A DNA stretch of 64,000 nt from AP-15 sp963755435 (GCA_963755435.1 CAVWJX010000005.1:124001-188000), one strand, 5' to 3'; counted from the stretch's first letter, positions 26,273 to 34,807 are shown. Notes: a model not told the origin generated them from the letters alone. Made by a program: numbers and translations.

Positions 26273-27787
26273 ATGGCCCAGCCGGCGCAATCGACCGCCT
26301 TGCATTTCTCGCGATCGGAGATCGTCTCGGTCCTGTCCGGGCTGATGCTGGCAATGTTTCTGGCCAGCCTCGACCAGACCATCGTCGCGACCTCGTTGTC
26401 GACGATGGCGCAGGATCTCAACGGCTGGTCGCTGATGTCCTGGGTGGTCTCGGCCTATCTGGTTGCCTCGACGGTGACGACCCCGATCTACGGCCGGCTC
26501 AGCGACCTCTACGGCCGCCGCCCGATTCTGTTGACGTCGATTTCGTTGTTCGTCGCCGCCTCGGTGTTGTGCGCGTTGTCGCAGACGATGCCGGAGCTGA
26601 TCGCGGCGCGGCTGCTGCAGGGGATCGGCGGTGGCGGCCTGCGCTCGGTGTCGCAAGCGGCGATCGCCGACGTGATCCCGCCGCGCGAGCGCGGCAAATA
26701 CCAGGGCTATTTTTCCAGCGTCATGGCGATCTCGAACCTGCTGGGCCCGGTGCTTGGCGGTTTTTTTGCCGACTATTTGACCTGGCACTGGATCTTCTGG
26801 ATCAACATCCCGTTCGGCGCCCTGGCGCTCATCCTGTGCAACCGCAATCTGCGGCGATTGCCGCGGCCACGGCGCAAGCCGGCGATCGACTGGCTGGGTG
26901 CGGCCCTGATCATCGCCTCGACGACGCCAATCCTGATCGCCGTCTCCGGGGTCGAAGCGGCCGGCGGCTGGGGGCGGATCGATGTTCTCGTCCCGCTGGC
27001 GATCGGGTTTGTGCTGCTCGGAATCCTGGTCGTGCGCGAGCGCGAGGCGCCGGAGCCGATGATCCCGCTGCGCCTGTTCGCCAATCGCATCTTCGCAGTC
27101 GGCAGCCTGACCGCCTTTTTGATGTCGATGGTGATGATCGCGCTGATCATCCTGGTGCCGCTCGATTTCGAGCTAGTTTCGCGGTTGGCGGCGAACCAGG
27201 CCGGCATCCGCTTGATACCGATGACCGGCGGCACCGTGCTGGGCTCGTTCATCGCCGGGCAGCTGGTCACCCGCACCGGGCGCTACCGCCTCTATCCGAT
27301 CCTGGGCGCCGCTGCAATGACTGGCTTGTGCGCGACGATCGCGGTCTATGGCTTCGGCAATTCGGCGCTCGCCGACACCGCCCTGACCGGCGGACTCGGC
27401 CTCGCCTTCGGATTTCAGCTGTCACCGGTCGTGGTCGCGGTGCAGAACGCACTCGAATTCGACGATACCGGGATCGGGCTGTCGGTGTTGATGTTCTTTC
27501 GCCTGATCGGCGGTGCCTTCGGAGTGGCGCTGCTGACCGCATTGCTGGTCGGCGAGCTCAATTCCGGCGCGCTGGCGGTGCCGGGCCACCATGTTCTCGG
27601 CGCCAGTCCCGGCATCGCACTCCTCCATCTCGATCAGGCGCAACTGACCAACCGGGCGCTGCTGGCGGGGCTCGCCAAGGCGATGCGTGCCGCATTCGCG
27701 CACGTCTTTCTCTATGCTGCGGTGATTTCCGGGTTGGCCACGCTCGGCTCTCTTGGGCTGAAGGAGATGCCGCTGCGCACGACCTGA
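26273..27787 (+). CDS. MFS efflux transporter, DHA2 (EmrB/QacA) type
   Basis: A 504-residue polytopic protein with about fourteen hydrophobic segments. Motif D1-like LASLDQTIVATSLSTMAQDL, motif A GRLSDLYGRRPILLTSISLF, motif B AARLLQGIGGGGLRSVSQAA and motif C-like LLGPVLGGFFADYLTWHWIF are all typical of proton-driven drug exporters. The translated frame extends far upstream but through non-coding sequence opposite the decarboxylase gene, so ATG 26273 is chosen. It is divergent from the split decarboxylase operon, with 138 bp between them that must hold both promoters. The substrate is unknown. Confidence 0.9.
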   Translation: MAQPAQSTALHFSRSEIVSVLSGLMLAMFLASLDQTIVATSLSTMAQDLNGWSLMSWVVSAYLVASTVTTPIYGRLSDLYGRRPILLTSISLFVAASVLCALSQTMPELIAARLLQGIGGGGLRSVSQAAIADVIPPRERGKYQGYFSSVMAISNLLGPVLGGFFADYLTWHWIFWINIPFGALALILCNRNLRRLPRPRRKPAIDWLGAALIIASTTPILIAVSGVEAAGGWGRIDVLVPLAIGFVLLGILVVREREAPEPMIPLRLFANRIFAVGSLTAFLMSMVMIALIILVPLDFELVSRLAANQAGIRLIPMTGGTVLGSFIAGQLVTRTGRYRLYPILGAAAMTGLCATIAVYGFGNSALADTALTGGLGLAFGFQLSPVVVAVQNALEFDDTGIGLSVLMFFRLIGGAFGVALLTALLVGELNSGALAVPGHHVLGASPGIALLHLDQAQLTNRALLAGLAKAMRAAFAHVFLYAAVISGLATLGSLGLKEMPLRTT

Positions 27788-27880
27788 CCGCCGGATGTCC
27801 TCGGGCAAACGGGGGAATGGCGGCCGGCCGGCCGGCGTGTTAGGGTGATCGGTCCATTCCTGCCAAAAGGGGCGCGGCGA

Positions 27881-28099
27881 ATGAAGGTTCGGATCGAATA
27901 CTGCGTGCCTTGAAACTACCTCCCCAGAGCCCTCCGTGCGAGGGCGCAGCTCGAAGAAAAGTACGGCGCCGAGGTCGAGTTGGTTAAGGGCGTCGCCGGC
28001 GTATTTGAGATCACCGTCGACGGCAAGCTCGCCTTCTCCAAAAAGCAGCTCGGCCGGTTTCCGGAAGATGCCGAGATCGACGCACTCGGCGGCGGATAG
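27881..28099 (+). CDS. Probable SelW/Rdx-family selenoprotein, in-frame UGA at the CxxU position
   Basis: Translating from ATG 27881 with the TGA at 27911-27913 read as selenocysteine (U) gives a 72-residue Rdx protein: MKVRIEYCVPUNYLPRALRA, then a helix, then GVFEITVDGKLAFSKKQLGR and FPEDAEIDALGGG, ending at TAG 28097. The thioredoxin-like Rdx fold (SelW/SelT/SelH) carries CxxC or CxxU exactly here, and the Rdx hallmarks VFEI-x-VDG-x-L-x-FSKK and GRFPE follow in the same frame with no other stop. An AAAAGGGG element lies about eight bases upstream of the ATG. Rdx proteins are thought to be small redox factors; the partner is unknown. The alternative is a nonsense mutation in a CxxC gene. No Sec machinery lies in the window. 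Confidence 0.78.
27929..27945 (+). promoter_or_regulatory. Candidate bacterial SECIS hairpin
   Basis: A perfect six-base-pair stem, GCCCTC (27929-27934) with GAGGGC (27940-27945), closes a five-base loop CGTGC. The loop begins 21 bases after the UGA and has G as its second base, which fits the published bacterial SECIS rules (hairpin just downstream, G in the first two loop positions). It lies within the coding sequence, as bacterial SECIS elements do. Confidence 0.6.
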
Positions 28100-28114
28100 T
28101 CACTCTGCCGACGC

Positions 28115-29539
28115 TCATGGCGCCTCGCCGGCGTGGGTAACGGGCGTGCGAACAAAAATGACGGCGTGCGCGTCCGAATAGGCGCGCCGCCATCCCGGCA
28201 GACGATCGAAGCAGGCAACGGCGCTCTGCTGCGGCTCCAGCAATGCCCAGCTGATGTTCCAGCGGGCGAGGAGATCGCCGAGAACACGACGGTTGCCGCC
28301 TGTCGCATCGAGATAGCGGGCGAGAAAGGCATTGCCGAACAGTTCGATACGGCCGTCGATGAAGGTCGGGACGCCGCGAAACACCAGATAGCCGCCAAAG
28401 CCCTCGCTATTGAAGACGTGCCCGGCAAGCCCCAGACGCGTGGCCGCGGCGAGTGCCGCTGCCGGGGTCACCCGATCCTCGGTGCGCACGACCGGGTGCC
28501 GCAGCACCGGCAGGCACAGAACCAAGGCCACGGCGAAGCCCAGCATGACGGCGAACGGAGCAGCCGGCTCGGCGAGGCGGGCGGCGGCACGGCTGATCCC
28601 CGAAGGCGGCGCCGAGCGGATCCTGGCGGCCAATTGCGGCCCCAATGATCCCGCCAGCGCCAACGGGGCGATCAGGCCCAGAAGATCGGCATGGCGGGTG
28701 TGGGCGAGCGCCATGTGGCACAGCCCGATCAGCACCAGCACCCGCGTCGGCGGCACCCGAACGCCAGTGGTGAGCCCAAGCGCCACCAGCCCGAGCAGCA
28801 TGATTTCGAGCGGCTGAAAATCCTGGAAATTCGGGCTGCGCCACTCGATGAACGAGGATTGCAGCGCCGGCATCGCCATCAGCCGAAACGGCTGGACAAG
28901 GCCGGCGATGCCATTGGGGGTCGCCAGGGCCGCGACCAGGGCGAGTGCGGCAAACGGCCCCCAGCGCCGCGCTTCACGCCGGTGCGGCCCAGCCACTACC
29001 GCCTCGGTGGCGAGATAGCAGGCGAGCAGCAGGCCGAACATGAAGCTGTCGTGCAGATTTGCCCACAGCGCCATAGCCGGCAGCAGCCGGTAGGGCGGCG
29101 CCGAACCCCGATCGCGCGCCGCGAACAGCGTGCCCGACCACAGCACCAGCAACGGCATGGCCAGCATATGCGGCCGGGCCAGCAGGTGGGGTTCGACCAT
29201 CGCGGCGGCGAGCGCCACTGCGATCAAGGCCGAAAACGGCTCGGCCCAGCGCAGCAGGAACCGGGTCAGCAAGCCCAGGCTCGCGGCAAAGCCGGCAATC
29301 GTCACCAGGACGAGCCCATTCCATCCGGCGGCGCGGTAGACCGCCGCCATGACCAGCTCGGCCAGCCATTCGTGCGGGACCCAGCGGGCCCCGGCAAAGG
29401 TGTAGGAGAATGGGTTGCGCACCGGCAACGCGCCGTGCGCCAGCATCCAGCGTCCGGCCGCGATGTGCAGATAAGTGTCGGGGTCGTGCAGCAGCGCGCC
29501 CGGCTGGGCCAACGCGCGGACGAGTGCGAGGAGCGCCAC
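28115..29539 (-). CDS. Polytopic membrane protein, GT-C-like, function unknown
   Basis: A 474-residue protein with about ten hydrophobic segments. The N-terminal loop DPDTYLHIAAGRWMLAHGAL, then NPFSYTFAGARWVPHEWLAE, is a recurring pattern in large uncharacterised membrane proteins that resemble GT-C glycosyltransferases (acidic residues in the first external loop). The C-terminal soluble part (FNSEGFGGYLVFRGVPTFID, WNISWALLEPQQSAVACFDR) looks like a small lumenal domain. The GTG start at 29539 is the first start codon in frame, though hydrophobic codons continue upstream, so the first helix may be longer than annotated. It converges on the selenoprotein gene with 15 bp between. Confidence 0.55.
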   Translation of the reverse strand: MALLALVRALAQPGALLHDPDTYLHIAAGRWMLAHGALPVRNPFSYTFAGARWVPHEWLAELVMAAVYRAAGWNGLVLVTIAGFAASLGLLTRFLLRWAEPFSALIAVALAAAMVEPHLLARPHMLAMPLLVLWSGTLFAARDRGSAPPYRLLPAMALWANLHDSFMFGLLLACYLATEAVVAGPHRREARRWGPFAALALVAALATPNGIAGLVQPFRLMAMPALQSSFIEWRSPNFQDFQPLEIMLLGLVALGLTTGVRVPPTRVLVLIGLCHMALAHTRHADLLGLIAPLALAGSLGPQLAARIRSAPPSGISRAAARLAEPAAPFAVMLGFAVALVLCLPVLRHPVVRTEDRVTPAAALAAATRLGLAGHVFNSEGFGGYLVFRGVPTFIDGRIELFGNAFLARYLDATGGNRRVLGDLLARWNISWALLEPQQSAVACFDRLPGWRRAYSDAHAVIFVRTPVTHAGEAP

Positions 29540-29911
29540 GATCAGCGGCCAGGATGGGATTAATTGCCCCGGCCAGACCCGCCCGGTGATCCGGCCCGAT
29601 AGCTCGGCCGACGCGATAGCCCCTGCCCTCCAGTTGCGCGGGCTCGGGTCCCAAGCCTGTGAAGAAATCGCGCTCCGCAGCGACGGTCATTCCGGGGTGC
29701 CCCGAGGGGCAGATCCCGAACCCATAAACCCCGGCTTCTCGCGGTTAGCTTCGCGGACCCGGGTTCCTGGGCGCCGGGCGCGCAAGCAACGCTCGCACCC
29801 CGGATTGACCAACTTCTGGCGCTTCTTTCACAAGCTCACTTGCCGCACGCCTGCGAGGAGGAGCTTCTCAGACAACGGTTAGCGACGGGTTAAGAGGGCT
29901 TGAACGCCGTT
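29540..29911. other. Intergenic region with no gene
   Basis: About 370 bp between the membrane protein and Rieske oxygenase genes, both on the minus strand. It holds the imperfect palindrome annotated separately and a short ORF in another frame (from about 29690 on the minus strand) that runs through the membrane protein gene and has no recognisable similarity. No RNA gene or terminator with a U-tract was found. Confidence 0.4.
29715..29777. repeat. Imperfect inverted repeat, possible interspersed palindromic element
   Basis: The left arm CCCGAACCCATAAACCCCGG pairs imperfectly with the right arm ACCCGGGTTCCTGGGCGCCG around a spacer rich in CGCGG. It resembles the degenerate palindromic intergenic repeats common in GC-rich alphaproteobacterial genomes. 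Only one copy is present in the window, so its repeat nature is inferred. Confidence 0.4.
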
Positions 29912-31207
29912 TTATTTGGCCGCGACCGGAACATTCTCGGCGTACATCTCGGGCAAAACCATCTGGCGCCAAGTCTCCTGGCGCGGAAAGATCTTTTCGA
30001 TCGCGCGCGCCGCATAATAGCTGGTGTCGGCGCCCGGCGGGCTGCCGCCCGACTGCACCGTCTTGACTGCGTTGAGCAACAGTCGCCGCGTCGCGATGAT
30101 CGCGCGGTCGGCCGGCCCCAGATGCTCCTTGGAACGGTCGACGATCGCGCCCATCCCTTCCTGCACCGCGCGGTCCTGGGTGTTGATGCCGTCGATGCCG
30201 GTAAAGGTCTCGTGCTTCTGCACCTGGCGGTCGATCATCCAGTTGTTGCGCGCGTTGCGGAACGAGCGGAACTCGCCCGAGGTCTCGACATAGTCGGGGC
30301 CGTTGCCGTTGCCGCGCTCCAGCCGATCGTCCTCGGTCAGGCCTGCCTCGCCATAGCTGTACATCCAGTTCCACACCATGCAGTTCGCGTCGTCGATCGG
30401 GACCCAGATGTGACCGGCGATGTTGGTGCGGTCGCCGCCGCCCATCGCGCGGCCCAATTGCTGCGGCCGGATCTGGGTGAACGGCATGACGAAATGGTAC
30501 GAACGCACATAGGTCTTGTCATCGTCGAGCGGCCGGATGCCGACATAGCGGTAGCCGTAATCGGTGACATCGACCTCGAGCAGCGGCGCCTTGCCGCGGA
30601 CGAACGGGCCCTGCACCGGAATGCCCGGGCGGCTGGTGTTGGGGGTGATCGTGCGGTGCAGGATCGGCGCGTGCGAGGTGTCGATGCCCCCTTCGAGCGC
30701 CTGCAGCCAGTTGCACTCCTCCCACACCTTGGAGACATGGCGGTGGGTTTGCGGCACCTGCGTCCACTCGAAAGCCGGGGGCGCCGGCATCTTGTCGGGC
30801 GGCCCCATATAGGCCCAGATCACCCCGCCCATCTCGACCGTCGGATACGCGGTCAGCCGCACCTTGTGGCAGAACGGCTCGGGCTCGTTCATCTGCTCGG
30901 TGCAGTTGCCGGCGACGTCGAACTTCCAGCCGTGATAGATGCAGCGCAGCCCGGATTCTTCGTTGCGCCCGAACCACAACGAGGCGCGGCGATGCGGGCA
31001 GAACTCGTCGACGAGGCCGATGCGGCCCTCGCTGTCGCGAAATCCAACGAGTTTTTCGCCGAGCAGCTGGACGCGGACCGGCGGGCAATCGGCCTCGGGC
31101 AATTCGCTCGTATGCAATGCCGGGATCCAATAGCGCCGCAGCACGTCGCCCATCGGCGTTCCGGGACCGACTCGGGTTACCAGCTCGTTGTCTTCGGGTG
31201 ACAGCAT
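29912..31207 (-). CDS. Rieske non-heme iron oxygenase, phthalate 4,5-dioxygenase-like large subunit
   Basis: A 431-residue ring-hydroxylating-type oxygenase. The Rieske cluster is ligated by CPHRRASLWFGR and CIYHGWKFD (C-x-H plus C-x2-H). The mononuclear iron site is expected in LQALEGGIDTSHAPILHR (Asp-x2-His-x4-His). Wording such as VTDYGYRYVGIRPLDDDKTY matches the phthalate 4,5-dioxygenase/alpha-only oxygenase group. It needs an electron-transfer reductase, not seen nearby. GGAGAGCC precedes the ATG. The substrate is not inferable; the gene stands alone, divergent from a GNAT gene. Confidence 0.88.
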   Translation of the reverse strand: MLSPEDNELVTRVGPGTPMGDVLRRYWIPALHTSELPEADCPPVRVQLLGEKLVGFRDSEGRIGLVDEFCPHRRASLWFGRNEESGLRCIYHGWKFDVAGNCTEQMNEPEPFCHKVRLTAYPTVEMGGVIWAYMGPPDKMPAPPAFEWTQVPQTHRHVSKVWEECNWLQALEGGIDTSHAPILHRTITPNTSRPGIPVQGPFVRGKAPLLEVDVTDYGYRYVGIRPLDDDKTYVRSYHFVMPFTQIRPQQLGRAMGGGDRTNIAGHIWVPIDDANCMVWNWMYSYGEAGLTEDDRLERGNGNGPDYVETSGEFRSFRNARNNWMIDRQVQKHETFTGIDGINTQDRAVQEGMGAIVDRSKEHLGPADRAIIATRRLLLNAVKTVQSGGSPPGADTSYYAARAIEKIFPRQETWRQMVLPEMYAENVPVAAK

Positions 31208-31371
31208 CGGGGGCTCTCCTCGTCAGTCAATGATGCGCGGCAAGCGCGGCGCTCCGAGCGCGATAATCGACCGATCGCCAGCCGAGGGCAAGACCCCGGC
31301 GGCAACGGCGGCTGCCAATTCTCGGCGCATTGTGCTATCGATCGGGAAACGACGCGAAGAGGGGGGAGGCG

Positions 31372-32229
31372 ATGAGCACAACCCTGCGGCCCGGCACGCC
31401 TGCCGACGCCAGCGCCTGCGGCGGCATCGCCTTCGCGGCGTTCAAGGCGATCTCGAGCGAGCACAATTTTCCGTGGGATTTCCCGTCCTCCGACGTCGCG
31501 GTCGGGCTGATGAAGACCTTGCTGGCGCATCGGCACTTCTATTCGCTCGTGGCCGAGGAGGATGGACAGATCGTCGGCAGCAACTTTGTCGACGAGCGCG
31601 GGGTCATCGCCGGCATCGGCCCGATCACCGTTGACCCGGCCTTTCAGAACCGGTCGATCGGCCGCCGCTTGATGCAGGCGGTCATCGAGCGCGAAACCGA
31701 GCGCCGCGCCGCCGGGGTGAGGCTGTTGCAATCGGCCTATCACAACCGGTCCTTGTGCCTCTACACCAAGCTCGGCTTCGACAGCCGCGAGCCGTGCTCG
31801 AAGATGGAAGGGCCGCCGCCCGGCGTGGCGCTGGCCGGCTACCCGGTGCGGGCGGCCACGGAACGGGATCTGCCGGCGTGCAACGCGCTGTGCCGGCGCG
31901 TCCACGGCCACGATCGCGATGGCGAGCTCAGCGACGCAATCCGCCAGGGAACGGCGCGGGTCGTCGAGCATCTGGGCCGGATCACCGCCTATGCCAGCGA
32001 GATCGCCTTTTTCGGCCATGCCGTCGCCGCGACCAACCAGGGTCTGGAGGCGCTGATCGGCGCCGCACCCGGCTTCGACGGCGGCGGGTTTCTGTTGCCG
32101 ACGCGCGATGGCGAATTGTTCCGCTGGTGCCTCGAGCACGGCCTGCGCCTGGTGCATCAGATGACGCTGATGACCATCGGCCTCTACAACGAGCCGGCCG
32201 GCGCCTATCTGCCTTCGGTCAGCTACTAG
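31372..32229 (+). CDS. GNAT-family N-acetyltransferase with two tandem domains
   Basis: A 285-residue protein. The first domain (about 1-145) has the acetyl-CoA-binding GIGPITVDPAFQNRSIGRRL (Q/R-x-x-G-x-G/A variant QNRSIG) and ends near LCLYTKLGFDSREP. The second half (about 150-285, YPVRAATERDLPACNALCRR onward) looks like a degenerate second GNAT fold. GGGGGGAGG lies four bases before ATG 31372, so this start is preferred to the upstream in-frame ATG. Acetyl acceptor unknown. The 3' end overlaps the converging methyltransferase gene by 11 bases. Confidence 0.8.
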   Translation: MSTTLRPGTPADASACGGIAFAAFKAISSEHNFPWDFPSSDVAVGLMKTLLAHRHFYSLVAEEDGQIVGSNFVDERGVIAGIGPITVDPAFQNRSIGRRLMQAVIERETERRAAGVRLLQSAYHNRSLCLYTKLGFDSREPCSKMEGPPPGVALAGYPVRAATERDLPACNALCRRVHGHDRDGELSDAIRQGTARVVEHLGRITAYASEIAFFGHAVAATNQGLEALIGAAPGFDGGGFLLPTRDGELFRWCLEHGLRLVHQMTLMTIGLYNEPAGAYLPSVSY

Positions 32230-33592
32230 GCTGGACGCCGAGTGCCGCGAGGAAGCCGCGCCAGCCGGGGTAGTGGCCGTCGTCGATCTCCTTGCCGTCG
32301 CGCAACCGGCCGAGGAGGTCGCGATCGGCCGCCAAAGCGGTGCCGCAAGAGAGCGCCAGCCAGCCGATCTCCTCGGGGCCGCCGAGCCGCCGCCAGATCG
32401 CGCGGTTGAGCGCGCCGACCGGCACCTGGCCCGGTTCGACCGGCATTACCCCGCCGGCGGCGCACAGGGTCAGCAGCTGTTCGAGCACATCAGGTGCGGG
32501 GATCAGCGCGTCCGCCGGGCGCGGGCCGGCCGCGAGCGCGGCGACGATCGCTCGCGCCGTCGCGGTGTCATAATCGCGTTTGCCGGCAAGGGTCTTGAGC
32601 GAGTAGCCGATCGTCGCGGCGGGGCGGGCGAGCGCATAGCTGCCCGCCAGCAGCCGGCGGGCGCGCTCTGCCGGGTCGAGGCGACGATTGCCGCGATCGA
32701 ACACATCGCAGCGCAGCCGCTGGTCGAGCAGGAAATCGCGGACCAGCTCGCGCGCGTCGGGGTCGGCGATCTCGTGCAGGATTGCGCGCCCGGCATCGCC
32801 GAAGAGGAGCGCATCGAAATTCTCGATCAGGGTCGCCGATCCGACCGGGGCGAGGCCGATCGCCGCCAGCTGCGGCCGCATCTCGGTCACATAGAGCGGC
32901 CGCCAGCCGGCATGCATGAATTCATGGACGAGATAGGCCGGGGCATAGTCCTGCGGCCGGGCTTTGAGGTCGGCCAATGTCGCGCTCGTCAGCAGCGCCG
33001 GCGCCCCAGCATCGGCGAGCGCACCGGCAATCGCGGCGGCGGCGGCAAACCCCGCGGCCCCATCGCCGGGCAGGGTGCGTGCGAGGTCGCGCACCAGCCG
33101 CTGAAACGGCAGGTCGCGCCCCCATCCCGGCAGCGCATTGTAGCTGATGTAGACGAGGCCGCCGGGTTTGAGATGGCGATCGATGAACCCGCGCAAGGCG
33201 GCCTGGCCGGCGGCGTCGATCCAGCTGTAGACGCCATGCGCGACGATGTAATCGAAGGGCGGCAGGTCGAGATCGCTCGCCGCGGCGAAATCGCCGAGGT
33301 CGAGGCGCAGATTGGCGACCCCGGCTTCGGCGGCGAGGCGGCGGGCATGGTCGATATGCGCCGGCATCAGGTCGATGCCGCGGAACGCGCCCCGCGGGTG
33401 GGTCGCGGCGAGGATGTTTGCCGTCACGCCCTGGCCACAGCCCAGCTCGCACCAGGCGAAGCCGTCGCGGCGGTCGGGCGGCTCGACCCCGCAGACGAGT
33501 GCCACATGATCGAGCCACGCCGGCGCCAGCATCGCCTTGAAGTCGCGCAGATAGGGAATATCGGTCACATAGCCGCCGGGATCGCGGGTCAT
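32219..33592 (-). CDS. SAM-dependent methyltransferase with methyltransferase regulatory domain
   Basis: A 457-residue protein. N-terminal class I methyltransferase domain with motif I ELGCGQGVTANILAATHPRG, motif II GIDLMPAHIDHARRLAAEAG and PFDYIVAHGVYSWIDAAGQA, followed by the helical regulatory domain of the PF10119 type (AYLVHEFMHAGWRPLYVTEM). Such proteins are common in Alphaproteobacteria; the substrate is unknown. TGGAGGTT precedes ATG 33592, which is favoured over the ATG ten codons upstream. Confidence 0.85.
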   Translation of the reverse strand: MTRDPGGYVTDIPYLRDFKAMLAPAWLDHVALVCGVEPPDRRDGFAWCELGCGQGVTANILAATHPRGAFRGIDLMPAHIDHARRLAAEAGVANLRLDLGDFAAASDLDLPPFDYIVAHGVYSWIDAAGQAALRGFIDRHLKPGGLVYISYNALPGWGRDLPFQRLVRDLARTLPGDGAAGFAAAAAIAGALADAGAPALLTSATLADLKARPQDYAPAYLVHEFMHAGWRPLYVTEMRPQLAAIGLAPVGSATLIENFDALLFGDAGRAILHEIADPDARELVRDFLLDQRLRCDVFDRGNRRLDPAERARRLLAGSYALARPAATIGYSLKTLAGKRDYDTATARAIVAALAAGPRPADALIPAPDVLEQLLTLCAAGGVMPVEPGQVPVGALNRAIWRRLGGPEEIGWLALSCGTALAADRDLLGRLRDGKEIDDGHYPGWRGFLAALGVQPSS

Positions 33593-33749
33593 CGCCGAAC
33601 CTCCAGGCTTGCCATCAGCCATCGCCCGAAAGAATGCCTGCTGCGAGCGCCGTCCAGCTTGCGGCGCAACCGCGGCGCCGCGGCGCCAGCGCGCTGGTCC
33701 TCCTATAGACTATCGGGACGAGCCGCGCCGGCAGTGGGATCAGCAATGG

Positions 33750-34268
33750 TCAATGACTGGACATGCACCTTTTCCGGGCGTTAGCAATCGCATCGGCAGC
33801 TCCGGTTATAGGGAACTCAAGCCTTGGCGCACCGGAGACAATTTGGACGGTGGCCGTTGTTCCCGCAGCCAGCGCTCCGAGGACCTGCCGATCCGCCGGA
33901 AAAACTACCTCCAAACCGTTATCGTACTTAACCAAAAATGGGGCTTGAGTGAAGAGTTGCCTTTGGTCCACCTTCAAATTCACGGGCTCAGTATACGGGG
34001 GAGATATCTTCCCAACGGGCTTGCCATAAGCGCCCCCATTCAGCATGGCAATCCCGATCTCGGGCCGACACCCAGCCCTTGGGTCGAATCCGATGTTCAT
34101 CAACGTGGTCATCGTAATGCCGGATGCTCCGGGGTGATCCATTGCAATGCTAGCGACGATGGTCCCGTCGTCGCTCGTCTGGGTCGTCCAAAGATCCCTC
34201 TGAGCGTGGGCTGACACGTTGGCCATCGCCACGAGGCAGGCCAGTGCGACTGGCAGGAGATACCTCAC
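33750..34268 (-). CDS. Hypothetical secreted protein
   Basis: About 172 residues from GTG 34268. The N-terminus RYLLPVALACLVAMANVSAH is a clear signal peptide with cleavage near AHA/Q. The mature part is a beta-rich small domain (DLWTTQTSDDGTIVASIAMD, then NIGFDPRAGCRPEIGIAMLN) with a cysteine early and another near the end that could form a disulphide. I do not recognise the family. The frame is open upstream for 68 codons, but that stretch overlaps the start of the zinc-ribbon gene. Base composition is lower in GC than the flanks, suggesting recent acquisition. Confidence 0.6.
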   Translation of the reverse strand: MRYLLPVALACLVAMANVSAHAQRDLWTTQTSDDGTIVASIAMDHPGASGITMTTLMNIGFDPRAGCRPEIGIAMLNGGAYGKPVGKISPPYTEPVNLKVDQRQLFTQAPFLVKYDNGLEVVFPADRQVLGALAAGTTATVQIVSGAPRLEFPITGAADAIANARKRCMSSH

Positions 34269-34312
34269 CCCGTGCAACCTCCCGTATACCTTATCGGCCC
34301 ATCCTACGCGTG

Positions 34313-34780
34313 CTATGTCCAGCCCAGCGAACTGGCATCGAGACTGGGGCGGATGAAATGACCGATTATTAGTTTGGTGCCGCATTCGTGGCACGTTAGA
34401 TGATAAATGCCGTTCCGCTTTTCGTCTGCGTGCAGGACCGATTTTTTGCCGCGCTGATAACATGTCTGGCATATGGAATGGTGGGGTTTTCCGGCAGCCA
34501 TCTTAGGCTTCAACGAGAGCACAAAAACGCCCGGCGGCAATTCCTCTAATTGATAGCGCTTTTTCTCGGCCTCCCAGGCCCTAAGTTCGGTTAGCTGCTT
34601 TTCCAGAGAGCGAGCTCGCTCCACAAGGGAAGATTGTTCGGCCTGTGCGGACAGCATCTGCTCCTGCAGCTCTATGATTGCCGCGTTTCGGATCGCGTTA
34701 TCGTGTATGTCTTTCAGCCCCCTCGCGGTATCGAACATAGCTTTAAAGGCTCCGAGCCCCGCATATACTTCCGCGACCAT
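34313..34780 (-). CDS. Coiled-coil plus zinc-ribbon protein, phage/mobile-element type
   Basis: A 155-residue protein. Residues about 1-70 are a helical coiled coil (GLKDIHDNAIRNAAIIELQE, MLSAQAEQSSLVERARSLEK), and the C-terminus has a four-cysteine zinc ribbon: CQTCYQRGKKSVL and LTCHECGTKLI. This architecture is common in small proteins from prophage-like or mobile regions and has no proven function. GGAG precedes the ATG. It sits in the AT-richer islet between a methyltransferase gene and nrdJ. Confidence 0.65.
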   Translation of the reverse strand: MVAEVYAGLGAFKAMFDTARGLKDIHDNAIRNAAIIELQEQMLSAQAEQSSLVERARSLEKQLTELRAWEAEKKRYQLEELPPGVFVLSLKPKMAAGKPHHSICQTCYQRGKKSVLHADEKRNGIYHLTCHECGTKLIIGHFIRPSLDASSLGWT

Positions 34781-34807
34781 ATTTTTGCTCCAATAATTGA
34801 GGAAATC

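Noticed and set aside
27815..27845. GGCC/CCGG-rich run after the MFS gene as a rho-independent terminator
   Set aside because: Self-complementary GC run but without a clear loop or a following U-tract.
27911..27913. Reading the UGA as a simple stop, with only a 10-residue peptide
   Set aside because: The Rdx similarity continues uninterrupted for 61 codons in the same frame after it, which a plain stop would not explain; kept as the main alternative only in the form of a nonsense mutation.
28974..29690. A minus-strand frame of 238 codons starting in the intergenic region
   Set aside because: After the spacer it continues in another frame of the membrane protein gene and reads as Arg-rich filler; no domain recognised.
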